Assembly (NCBI GenBank): GCA_964394395.1
Contig: CAYMWV010000054.1
Location: forward strand, 1-19,296
Direction of reading: 5' to 3'
DNA: 19,296 nucleotides
Source: Sediminispirochaeta sp964394395
GTDB taxonomy: Bacteria; Spirochaetota; Spirochaetia; DSM-16054; Sediminispirochaetaceae
The notes below the pieces were generated by a model. It did no database searches, had not been told where the DNA came from, and was given only the letters and a program-made list of their open reading frames with translations. Positions 12,856 to 19,209 of the stretch are shown here, in pieces. Positions within the stretch are counted from its first letter, which is position 1, and each line of letters opens with the position of its first letter. A program made the position numbers and the translations under genes.

Positions 12856-14116
12856 CCTCCCGGCCCAGGAGAAGCACCGTAATATCATCGGGCAGGGCAA
12901 TCGGATTATCCAGACCAAGCCGGGTGAGAGCGTCACTGATATTGGGCCTCTCCCTGCCGAAGAGGGTAAGCAGGTAGTCCTGCTTCTCTTCGATCGATCC
13001 CTGCTTCATAAACTCCAGAATTCCATCGGAAACAATCAGCAGGGATGCTCCCTGGTGGAGGGTGGTCGACCCGCCCACAAAATCGGGGGTAGAAAAGAGG
13101 CCCACCGGAGTGCCGCTCTCGGAAAGCTGAATCTGCTTGCCGCCGGAAATGAGTACCGGATAGGGNNNNNNNNNNGGAAACTGACCGCAATTGCAATAAT
13201 CGATCTTGCCGGTGCTGTTTTCTATCACTCCATAGAAAATGGTGAGATATTTGCCCAAATCCTCCCGAAGAATCTCCACGTTCATCCGTTTCGCCAGATC
13301 CACCGGCCGGAGAAGGAGATCTATCCCCTTTTCCCGGTAGAGCTCCAGATAGGTATCCATAAAGTTTTTAAGAAGCACGGTAACGATAGCCGAACCGATC
13401 CCGTGGCCCGAGACATCGGCTATGTAGAAACCGGTATAGGCCTCATCAATCTCAAAATAGTCAAGAAAATCGCCGCTTAAGTACATGGAGGAGAAGAGGC
13501 GGCTGGAGAAGGTGTAGGAGCTGAAAGAACGGTCCCGATCGGGGAGGAGTCTTCGCTGCATCCGGCTTCCAGCCTTCTGATCGTTCTCCAGTTTTGCTAT
13601 GTAGGAGCGCAGTTTAAGGTTCGCCTCTTTTAAGGCCCGGGTCCGGTCGGAGACCATCTTTTCCAGATCGCTGTTGAGCTCTGCAATGGTAAGGAGGTCT
13701 GAATAACTCCGGATTGCAGCTATCACCGAGGTGACCAGTTTCTGGGCGGTCAGCTCCACCTTCTCTTTATAGTCGTTGATATCATAATCGATAACCACCT
13801 GGGATTCCGGAGCCTGGCCGGGTTGGCCGGTTCGGAGGATAACCCGCATAAGGTGATCATTAAGTTCATCCCGGACCGACCTGATGAAGGAGAGGCCTGC
13901 ATCCTCCCGCTCCATCACCACATCAACCAGGGCTACCGCTATATCCCGCTGGGCAGAACAGATCTCTAAGGCCTCTTTGCCGGTTTTTGCGCTTAGTAAT
14001 GTGATGGGGCGCTCCTGAAACTGGAGATCCTTGAGGACCATCCTGGTAACCAGGTGAACCTCCTCTTCATCGTCGACGATGAGAATTTTCCAGTTGCCCT
14101 TTTCCGCTTCACTCAT
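12851..14116 (-). CDS. Response regulator with SpoIIE-type serine phosphatase domain
   Basis: This cytoplasmic signalling protein should dephosphorylate the STAS partner encoded just downstream. From the ATG at 14114-14116 (421 residues) it has a receiver domain at 9-135 with Asp15/Asp16, phospho-acceptor Asp65, Thr96 and Lys117. The RTGQPGQAPE and DYDINDYKEKVELTAQKL signatures match receivers found with DUF3369 domains. A coiled-coil linker runs from about 145 to 185. A PP2C/SpoIIE domain follows from about 190, with YLSGDFLDY (Asp216, Asp219), IADVSGHGIGSA (Asp234), SDGILEF and DDITVLLL supplying metal ligands. A GTG 14 codons earlier (14156-14158) also fits, but the extra residues come from a 13-bp repeat and receivers normally start near here. 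Ten unresolved bases (13166-13175) hide about four residues at CNCGQF-PYPVLISGG, where GHP is usual; the frame is kept. Confidence 0.9.
   Translation of the reverse strand: MSEAEKGNWKILIVDDEEEVHLVTRMVLKDLQFQERPITLLSAKTGKEALEICSAQRDIAVALVDVVMEREDAGLSFIRSVRDELNDHLMRVILRTGQPGQAPESQVVIDYDINDYKEKVELTAQKLVTSVIAAIRSYSDLLTIAELNSDLEKMVSDRTRALKEANLKLRSYIAKLENDQKAGSRMQRRLLPDRDRSFSSYTFSSRLFSSMYLSGDFLDYFEIDEAYTGFYIADVSGHGIGSAIVTVLLKNFMDTYLELYREKGIDLLLRPVDLAKRMNVEILREDLGKYLTIFYGVIENSTGKIDYCNCGQFXXXXPYPVLISGGKQIQLSESGTPVGLFSTPDFVGGSTTLHQGASLLIVSDGILEFMKQGSIEEKQDYLLTLFGRERPNISDALTRLGLDNPIALPDDITVLLLGREE
13166..13175. other. Assembly gap of 10 N
   Basis: Ten unresolved bases lie within the phosphatase domain. 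The frame continues on both sides if the gap size is right. Confidence 0.99.
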
Positions 14117-14120
14117 TCCA

Positions 14121-14156
14121 TTTCTGCTCCAATTTTCTGCTCCACCTTTCTGCTCC
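14121..14156 (-). repeat. 13-bp-period repeat with GGAG cores before the phosphatase start
   Basis: TTTCTGCTCC occurs on the plus strand at 14121-14130, 14134-14143 and 14147-14156. On the coding strand this gives three GGAGCAGAAA blocks, each with a Shine-Dalgarno-like GGAG. The last of them is 10 bases from the ATG. The 13-base period is not a multiple of three. Confidence 0.8.
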
Positions 14157-14162
14157 ACCGTT

Positions 14163-14179
14163 AAGGGATTTCATCCCTT
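14163..14179. repeat. Inverted repeat at the predicted phosphatase transcription start
   Basis: AAGGGAT-TTC-ATCCCTT is a perfect 7-bp inverted repeat with a 3-base spacer. It begins 3 bases past the -10 box, so it covers the predicted start of transcription. It could be an operator or a 5'-end stem-loop. Confidence 0.5.
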
Positions 14180-14182
14180 TTC

Positions 14183-14211
14183 AGGATAGAAGGATGAAGG
14201 GGGGAAGTCAA
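14183..14211 (-). promoter_or_regulatory. Sigma70-type promoter for the phosphatase-STAS operon
   Basis: On the minus strand TTGACT (14206-14211) and TATCCT (14183-14188) are separated by exactly 17 bases. The expected start near 14176 gives a leader of about 60 bases containing an inverted repeat and three GGAG blocks. Confidence 0.6.
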
Positions 14212-14269
14212 CACTGCTCAATCCGGATGGCATCGACGGGATACACAATCAGACGGGCACTGCAACCGA

Positions 14270-14775
14270 TGCAGGCAACCGATGCAGGCGCTCGCCTCCG
14301 GCGGCTCGGCGGCTTTACGCATCTGGGGCTGGGCGGCTTTGAAGCACGGCGGCTCAACAACTTTGGGGCTCTGNNNNNNNNNNNNNNNNNNNNNNNNNNN
14401 NNNNNNNNNNNNNNNNNNNNNNNNNNNNNNNNNNNNNNNNNNNNNNNNNNNNNNNNNNNNNNNNNNNNNNNNNGGCTCCACAGATAGGCGGTCCCGCGGC
14501 TTTACGTCTTTGCGGGCCTGCGGCTCCGGCGGCTGGGCGGCTCCGGCGGATGGGCGGCACGGCGGCTCAGCGGCTCAGCGGCTCCAGGGCTCCAGGGCTT
14601 CAGGGCTTCAGGGCTTCGGGGCTTCGGGGCTGCGGGGCTCCAGGGCTTCAGGGCTCCGGGGCTTCGGGGCTTTGCGGGTCTGCGGCTCAGCGTCTCCGGG
14701 GCTTCGGGGCTCGGGGCTTTGCGGGTCTGCGGCTGGGCGGATTCGGGGCTCGGCTGCTCCGAAGCTTTGCGGGGG
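14270..14775. repeat. Degenerate 9-bp-based GC-rich tandem array
   Basis: Variants of GGGGCTTCG, GGGCTTCAG and GGGGCTCCA follow one another, best ordered at 14580-14700. A longer block ending TTTGCGGGTCTGCGGCT occurs twice between 14655 and 14740. Related but looser repeats (GGCGGCTTTACG, GGGGCTGGGCGG) lie on the far side of a 100-N gap. The array fills the stretch between the phosphatase operon promoter and the body of the NqrB/RnfD-like gene; I see no independent gene in it. Its right part is translated as that gene's C-terminal tail. Confidence 0.8.
14374..14473. other. Assembly gap of 100 N, true size unknown
   Basis: Exactly 100 N inside the repeat array points to a scaffold gap of conventional length caused by the repeat. 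Missing sequence here may be longer or shorter. Confidence 0.95.
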
Positions 14776-15747
14776 ATACTTAAGAGCAAGAATGGCTTTG
14801 TCGAAGAGGGGAGCCAGGGCGTTGGATAGGAGGATGGCAAACATCACCCCTTCGGCGGAGGGGGAAAAGCCCCGGAAGAGCACCGTAAAAAGGGCACAGG
14901 AGATGCCGTAAAAGAGTTTTCCCCACCGGCTTACCGGAGAGGTAACGGGATCGGAGGCCATAAAGAAAGCCCCCAGGATCAGGCCGCCGGAGAGGAGGCT
15001 GTAGCCCACCGGAGGTAAGAGAGAGGGATCGATAAACCTGATGAGTAAGATGAAAAGGGCGGTGCCGCCGAGGTAGCTCAAGGGTATTCTCCAGTCGACT
15101 ATCCGGGTCAAGATGAGCCAGAGCCCTCCGAGGATCAAGAGCAACCGGGAGACCTCGCCAAAGGCTCCGGGGGCTGCGGCAAAGAGCAGTTCCTTCACCT
15201 CATAGGGAGTGCCCTGATACCAGGCCGCTAAGGGGGTCACACCGGAGATGGCATCAGGTGCAGCAGGCAGCGCTCCGTAGGCAGCTGCAAAGAGGGTGGG
15301 AAAGCTGATGGTGATGAAGAGCCTTCCCACCAGGGCGGAGTTAAGAATATTCCGGCCAGTTCCACGCAAAAATTCCTTCCCAAAAAAGGTTCCAAACCCT
15401 ATCCCCAGGGCGGCTGTCCAGAGAGGAAGCGAGGGAGGGAGGGTCAGAGCAAATAGCATTCCGGTAACCAGAAAGCCCACTTCGATGGGCCGCCGCCGGA
15501 TCACCGCAACGGCTACCTCCACAGCGCCGCCAGCCAGATAGGAAACCAGAAGCAGCAGTAGGACCCTGGAGCCAAAGGCAATCACCCCTCCCACCAAAGC
15601 GGGCGTGAGGGCGAAGATGACCGATATCATGTAGCGCTTGATATCCATTGCATCCCGGATATGGGGGGCGCCCCGACTCATGGCAAAGTCGCTCCGGAAA
15701 ACCCCGTACCAGGTTTCAGAGATCTTCTCTATCACCGGATTAGTCAT
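14608..15747 (-). CDS. NqrB/RnfD-family membrane subunit with repeat-derived tail
   Basis: This inner-membrane subunit of an Nqr/Rnf-type ion-translocating oxidoreductase has about nine to ten helices. Family signs are PHIRDAMDIKRYM near residue 28 (closer to NqrB), RNILNSALVGRLF at 132, DAISGVTPLAAW with Thr171, the expected site of a phosphoester-linked FMN (usual S-G-A-T), the GEVS segment before a helix, and GAFFMASDPVTSPVS. The conserved body ends near ALKYPPQ (about residue 330). The last 50 or so residues are a Pro/Glu/Lys/Arg/Ser tail (KAPKPRSPEALEPRSPEAPK) encoded by the 9-bp array, so the original stop has probably been lost. AAGGAG precedes the ATG by about 7 bases, and the start overlaps the NqrA-like stop by eight bases. 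The next expected gene, an NqrC/RnfG subunit, is absent. Confidence 0.85.
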   Translation of the reverse strand: MTNPVIEKISETWYGVFRSDFAMSRGAPHIRDAMDIKRYMISVIFALTPALVGGVIAFGSRVLLLLLVSYLAGGAVEVAVAVIRRRPIEVGFLVTGMLFALTLPPSLPLWTAALGIGFGTFFGKEFLRGTGRNILNSALVGRLFITISFPTLFAAAYGALPAAPDAISGVTPLAAWYQGTPYEVKELLFAAAPGAFGEVSRLLLILGGLWLILTRIVDWRIPLSYLGGTALFILLIRFIDPSLLPPVGYSLLSGGLILGAFFMASDPVTSPVSRWGKLFYGISCALFTVLFRGFSPSAEGVMFAILLSNALAPLFDKAILALKYPPQSFGAAEPRIRPAADPQSPEPRSPGDAEPQTRKAPKPRSPEALEPRSPEAPKP

Positions 15748-17143
15748 GGGACTCTCCTTCTTGGGGTGAAAGATCTTGGGATGGAGAATCAGGCGGGGGC
15801 AGCTTTTCGGCCGGAGTGGGGGCTGGAGTTGGGGTGGGGGCTGGAGCTGGATTTGGGGTTGAGGCCGTGGCTGGAAGATCGGCCGGGGGCAGCTCGGCGG
15901 CCGAAGTTGGGGCTGGAAAATCGGCCGGAGCTGAGGCCAGAGTTGGGGTTGAGGCCGGGGTTAGAGTGGGGGCTGTGGCTGGGGCTTTAGCACCCTCAGC
16001 AGAAGAAAAGAGGGCATCCTTCAGTCTCTTCCGCCCTCGGTGGAGGGAAACAGAAAGATCAATTTTAGCAGGGCAGAGGTAGGTGCAGAGTCCGCAGTCG
16101 TAGCAGGAGAGAAGCCGGAACCGGTTCAAGTCCCTGATGGGCGCTTCGGTTTCCACCAGCCGGTGCAGCCGTTGGGGAAGCAGACCGGCAGGACAGGCGG
16201 CCGAGCAGGCACCGCAGGCGAAGCAGGTCCGCTCATCCCCCCTTAGAGCGGTCACAGGCTTTTTACGGCCAAAGGGGGTAAAAAGGAGTCTGGAAAGGAA
16301 GCTCTGGAAGCGGCTGTCTCTGTCAGCTCCCCACCGCAGCCAGGAGAAGATCTCCTCCCTGGGCCCTTCGGTAATCGCCGAAAGGGTCCGCAGCTCCGGA
16401 CCAACCGGTTCGGAGTAGTCGGAGATCTCCTCGCCATCCATCGGATCACCCTTGATAATCCGCCATCCCCCCTCATGCAAATAAGGGAATACCGCCTCCC
16501 CCAGGCTTGCTCCGGTGGGGATATTGAGGTATCCGTTTTCCTTGAAACCGGGACCGCAGAGCGCTACAGAACTCCAGCGAAGATCCCGCTCCCCCATCAA
16601 CCCGGCAAGTTCCTCCAGCCGAAGAAGGCCGCTCCTCTCTTTAGGCACTTCCCCCGAAGCCAGCTCTTCGGCTCCCGGGACCTCCCCTCCCATCACCTCC
16701 CGGAGAAGGAGGGCAGGGAAGTGGGCGGGATAGCGATCATCTATCAAGCCATAGGAGAGCTCTTCCATCGTAAGCCCTCCCGGAAAGAGTTTTGCAAAGG
16801 AGCGACGTTGGCTTTTCCCAAGGAGGAGAAGTAAGGGTCTGCCGGAGTAGCGGTGATGTAGAGCCGTTATGGCCCGGTCAATTCTGAAACCTTCGGTACT
16901 AAAATCAAGCTCCAGGGATCTTGGGTAGATGCCACTCTCCACCTTGTAGATGAGGATCACCGGAGCTTCCTCGATCCGACGCTCCACATCCTGACGCCAA
17001 GTGGATATCACCCTGTCCCGGACTTGCGGGGAGGGCAGGGACCCATTCCAGGGAATAGATCGATGTTTCGCACCGTAAGAGAAACCCCGGAAGCGGTATC
17101 CCCCGGGAAAAGAAAACTCTTTCCACCGCCTAGTTATACGCAT
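15740..17143 (-). CDS. NqrA/RnfC-like subunit with two [4Fe-4S] motifs
   Basis: This peripheral cytoplasmic subunit probably delivers electrons to the NqrB/RnfD-like membrane partner. From the ATG at 17141-17143 (467 residues) the middle part reads like NqrA/RnfC: SSVALCGPGF, then YLNIPTGASLGEAV near 205, and AITEGPREEIFSWL near 256. It then has two ferredoxin motifs, C307-x2-C310-x2-C313-x3-C317-P and C347-x2-C350-x2-C353-x3-C357-P. In NqrA this C-terminal domain has lost most of these cysteines; RnfC keeps them. An RnfC-type N-terminal flavin/NADH GGxHPP region is not evident, so it looks intermediate. The last 80 or so residues form a Pro/Ala/Thr-rich tail. An earlier in-frame ATG at 17164 is possible, but GTGGGG sits before this one. 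It overlaps the ccsA stop. Confidence 0.82.
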   Translation of the reverse strand: MRITRRWKEFSFPGGYRFRGFSYGAKHRSIPWNGSLPSPQVRDRVISTWRQDVERRIEEAPVILIYKVESGIYPRSLELDFSTEGFRIDRAITALHHRYSGRPLLLLLGKSQRRSFAKLFPGGLTMEELSYGLIDDRYPAHFPALLLREVMGGEVPGAEELASGEVPKERSGLLRLEELAGLMGERDLRWSSVALCGPGFKENGYLNIPTGASLGEAVFPYLHEGGWRIIKGDPMDGEEISDYSEPVGPELRTLSAITEGPREEIFSWLRWGADRDSRFQSFLSRLLFTPFGRKKPVTALRGDERTCFACGACSAACPAGLLPQRLHRLVETEAPIRDLNRFRLLSCYDCGLCTYLCPAKIDLSVSLHRGRKRLKDALFSSAEGAKAPATAPTLTPASTPTLASAPADFPAPTSAAELPPADLPATASTPNPAPAPTPTPAPTPAEKLPPPDSPSQDLSPQEGESHD

Positions 17144-18062
17144 GAAGCCCCACTGCCAAGGCATTAACTCCTAGAAAGGTAAAAAGAGCCACCGGAAATC
17201 CTATTAAGAGCACCACCATGGGCAGAGCTCCCCGTTTTTTCCCAACGAGACGAAGATGGAGGTAGAAAGTGTAAACCAGCCAGGTAACCAGGGCCCACAC
17301 CTCCTTTGGATCCCATCCCCAGTACCGGCCCCAAGCGTACTGAGCCCAGATAGCACCGAAGAGGAGAGCGCCGATGGTGTAGACCGGATAGCCAACAACA
17401 ACCGCCGCACTGGCAATCCGCTCGGCCTCATCCCGCTTATCGGGAAGAAGAAAATAGACCACCGCTGCCACAAAACTGAGGGCGAAAGCTGCCTCCCCGA
17501 TAAAACTGAAAGCCACATGCATCACCAGCCACACCGAACGGAGGGCAGGCACCGGGGGAGTAAGGCTGTCGGGGACAAGGGGGCTGGATGCCAGGGCAAT
17601 AAACAGAACAACAAGTAAAACTCCCCATAGCAGCATCTGACGCCGGGGGGCCCCCACAGCTTTTCCGGAGAACATATCCCTTGCCGGAAGTATCAACAGG
17701 GTAAGACTCAAAGCCCAGGAGAAAAAAAGCAGCCCCTCGTAGGTTTTCGTCAGGGCGGGAAAACCGATCGCCACCGAACGAAGGAGAATCAGTCCACTCA
17801 AGCCAAGGAACCCGACAAGGAGAGAGATCCAGCCAGCGAGAAAGAGCGCCTCGCCTATCCCGGCTTTTCTCCTCCTGTCGGAGGGGGCTTCGACAGTGTC
17901 CTTATCAGGTGCCCCTCCAGAGCCCTCACCAGAAGCCCTGGCGGAGACATTTTTTCCGGAGCCCCTTTCCCCGGGAAAAAGCGATGCCGCAAAAAGCGCC
18001 GCAGAGAGGATAAAGAGCATAAAAAGTAGCAAAGATGCAGCTGTTCCCATTGGTACAATCAC
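17130..18062 (-). CDS. ccsA: Cytochrome c biogenesis protein CcsA (system II haem handling)
   Basis: This polytopic inner-membrane protein of the CcmC/CcmF/CcsA haem-handling family works with ResB to move haem and attach it to c-type apocytochromes. It has about eight helices. The haem-binding WWD motif is present as WGRYWGWDPKEVWALVTW near residue 247. Candidate haem-ligand histidines are MHVAFSFIG (about 182) and the C-terminal GLHAYN. A hydrophilic, Gly/Ser-rich stretch (about 31-68) separates helix 1 from the rest. The start is GTG at 18060-18062, which overlaps the resB stop as GTGA; an ATG four codons later is an alternative. The gene sits between resB and the NqrA-like gene with overlaps on both sides. 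No CxxCH-containing cytochrome is encoded in the window, so the client is unknown. Confidence 0.9.
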   Translation of the reverse strand: MIVPMGTAASLLLFMLFILSAALFAASLFPGERGSGKNVSARASGEGSGGAPDKDTVEAPSDRRRKAGIGEALFLAGWISLLVGFLGLSGLILLRSVAIGFPALTKTYEGLLFFSWALSLTLLILPARDMFSGKAVGAPRRQMLLWGVLLVVLFIALASSPLVPDSLTPPVPALRSVWLVMHVAFSFIGEAAFALSFVAAVVYFLLPDKRDEAERIASAAVVVGYPVYTIGALLFGAIWAQYAWGRYWGWDPKEVWALVTWLVYTFYLHLRLVGKKRGALPMVVLLIGFPVALFTFLGVNALAVGLHAYN

Positions 18063-18736
18063 CCGCCTTTTCTGAGATAAGTAAGCATTAAACCCGCCAT
18101 CATCAGCAGGGCTGCAGCAGCCGCATAGGGAATACTTGGATCCCGTACCGCCATCAAACCGCTGTAGAGTTGCCCTTCTGCCTCCTGCCAGGAGGATTGA
18201 TAGAACCGGTAGCCCCGAAAGCTCCCCGGAGAGTTCACCTTCACCTCCATCCGTTTAACCGGCTTACCCTCCCGGTCAAGAGCCAGAAGAATCGAAAGCC
18301 ACTGTTTGACACCCCCCTCATCGTAACGGGAGATCTGAAAATCCTCAAGCAGGAGAATGAAGTTTTCATCCAACCGCACCGCTTCACCGGGGGATAGAAA
18401 GACCTCCCCCTCCCACCGTCCGAACAGGGAAACCATTCCCGCCAGAGCCGCCAGAATAAGGGATAGGTGAATAAGATCCGGCCCGGGGGAGAGGCGCCGC
18501 CGTCCCGATACCTCCAGATAAATCCGGTAGATGGTACAGCTCATCAGATTGATGAAAAAGATCCCCAGGGGAATGAGAAAAAGGGGGGAGAAAAAAGCAT
18601 CCCTCCCTCCGGAAAGCCCCTCTCCCGAAAGGGACGAAACGGCAAGATAGAGGATGATGATGAGGATAGAGAGAAGGGCAATCTTTGGAGATCTCAGGAG
18701 TTTATAGAGGCGAAAGGGCCGTGTGAAGCGAATCAT
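18059..18736 (-). CDS. resB: ResB-like cytochrome c biogenesis protein, short form
   Basis: This inner-membrane partner of CcsA in system II cytochrome c maturation has 225 residues. It has about two or three N-terminal helices (ALLSILIIILYLAVS, IPLGIFFINLMSCTIYRIY, LSLILAALAGMVSLFG), a periplasmic beta-rich domain, and a last helix (YAAAAALLMMAGLMLTYL). The diagnostic segment is VNSPGSFRGYRFYQSSW near 168, followed by GLMAVRDPSIPY, as in ResB proteins. It is much shorter than the common form of 400 or more residues, which has a large extra periplasmic region. The start ATG overlaps the preceding stop (ATGA) and the stop overlaps ccsA, so translation is coupled throughout. Confidence 0.88.
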   Translation of the reverse strand: MIRFTRPFRLYKLLRSPKIALLSILIIILYLAVSSLSGEGLSGGRDAFFSPLFLIPLGIFFINLMSCTIYRIYLEVSGRRRLSPGPDLIHLSLILAALAGMVSLFGRWEGEVFLSPGEAVRLDENFILLLEDFQISRYDEGGVKQWLSILLALDREGKPVKRMEVKVNSPGSFRGYRFYQSSWQEAEGQLYSGLMAVRDPSIPYAAAAALLMMAGLMLTYLRKGG

Positions 18737-18960
18737 AGCTGCATCCTCGACCTGAGAAGACCAAACCCCCGGAAGAACTCCCTGGGGCTGCCAAGAGAAA
18801 CAGGGCTAATCAGAGGGTACCAGGTGCTGCTCACCTGGGTACTCTTCTTTAGGATTCCGGCATCTGCAAGAAGATCATCAGAAAGCTGACCAGGAAAACC
18901 GTAGATCATCATATCGGTGTTTACCTCTCTGGAGAGGTTACCAGCTACAGAAGGAAACAT
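18733..18960 (-). CDS. Small protein of unknown function in the ccs-nqr operon
   Basis: This 75-residue soluble protein was not recognised. It contains MIYGFPGQLSDDLLADAGIL and a Ser/Pro-rich second half (SSTWYPLISPVSLGSPREFF), ending FRGFGLLRSRMQL. It has no signal peptide, Cys, membrane segment or haem motif. The start is supported by GGGGAG five bases upstream and by the TGA-ATG junction with the preceding ORF, which is in the same frame. Its own stop overlaps the resB start (ATGA). Such coupling on both sides argues that it is a real gene, perhaps acting with ResB/CcsA or the Nqr-like pair. Function by context only. Confidence 0.62.
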   Translation of the reverse strand: MFPSVAGNLSREVNTDMMIYGFPGQLSDDLLADAGILKKSTQVSSTWYPLISPVSLGSPREFFRGFGLLRSRMQL

Positions 18961-19209
18961 TCAAGCTCCCCAGCGTCGAAAGTCAGCACTATCAATCTTC
19001 CCGCCGAACCGGGAAAGGGTGAGTGAACTCCCTCGGGCCGCCGCCTGAGCGGCCTCTTCAAAAGAGCTTCCCCGAAGCAGCCGGGATAGAAAGAAAGCGG
19101 CGTAGGCGACCAGCAGATCGACAGCCTGTTTCGGTTCATCCCTGATCGTCTGTGAAGCCTTCTCTTTTGTAAGCTCCGGAAATCCTTTTTTCGGCTGTTG
19201 TCCCTTCAT
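18961..19209 (-). CDS. Small helical protein of unknown function, first gene of the ccs-nqr operon
   Basis: This 82-residue protein was not recognised. It has a Lys/Glu-rich N-terminus (PKKGFPELTKEKASQTIRDE) and an amphipathic or semi-hydrophobic helix (AVDLLVAYAAFFLSRLLRG). A short helix, SFEEAAQAA, is followed by SSLTLSRFGGKIDSADFRRW. There are no cysteines and no signal peptide. The ATG at 19207-19209 lacks an obvious ribosome binding site, so the start is uncertain and the gene may extend differently. Beyond it, 19210-19296 shows no clear promoter or gene. Its TGA abuts the next ATG in the same frame. The helix pattern has a faint resemblance to the C-terminal part of PfkB-type kinases, which I do not trust. 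Confidence 0.55.
   Translation of the reverse strand: MKGQQPKKGFPELTKEKASQTIRDEPKQAVDLLVAYAAFFLSRLLRGSSFEEAAQAAARGSSLTLSRFGGKIDSADFRRWGA

Noticed and set aside
18958..18963. In-frame TGA between two ORFs as a selenocysteine codon; a hairpin (ACCTCTC/GAGAGGT) lies downstream at 18923-18938
   Set aside because: A good GGGGAG site and an ATG right after the TGA explain two coupled genes. There is no redox motif around the TGA, and the hairpin loop lies farther away than in known bacterial SECIS elements.
18961..19209. The 82-residue ORF as a PfkB-kinase fragment
   Set aside because: The resemblance is limited to a helix and an Ala-rich stretch. The GAGD catalytic motif is absent.
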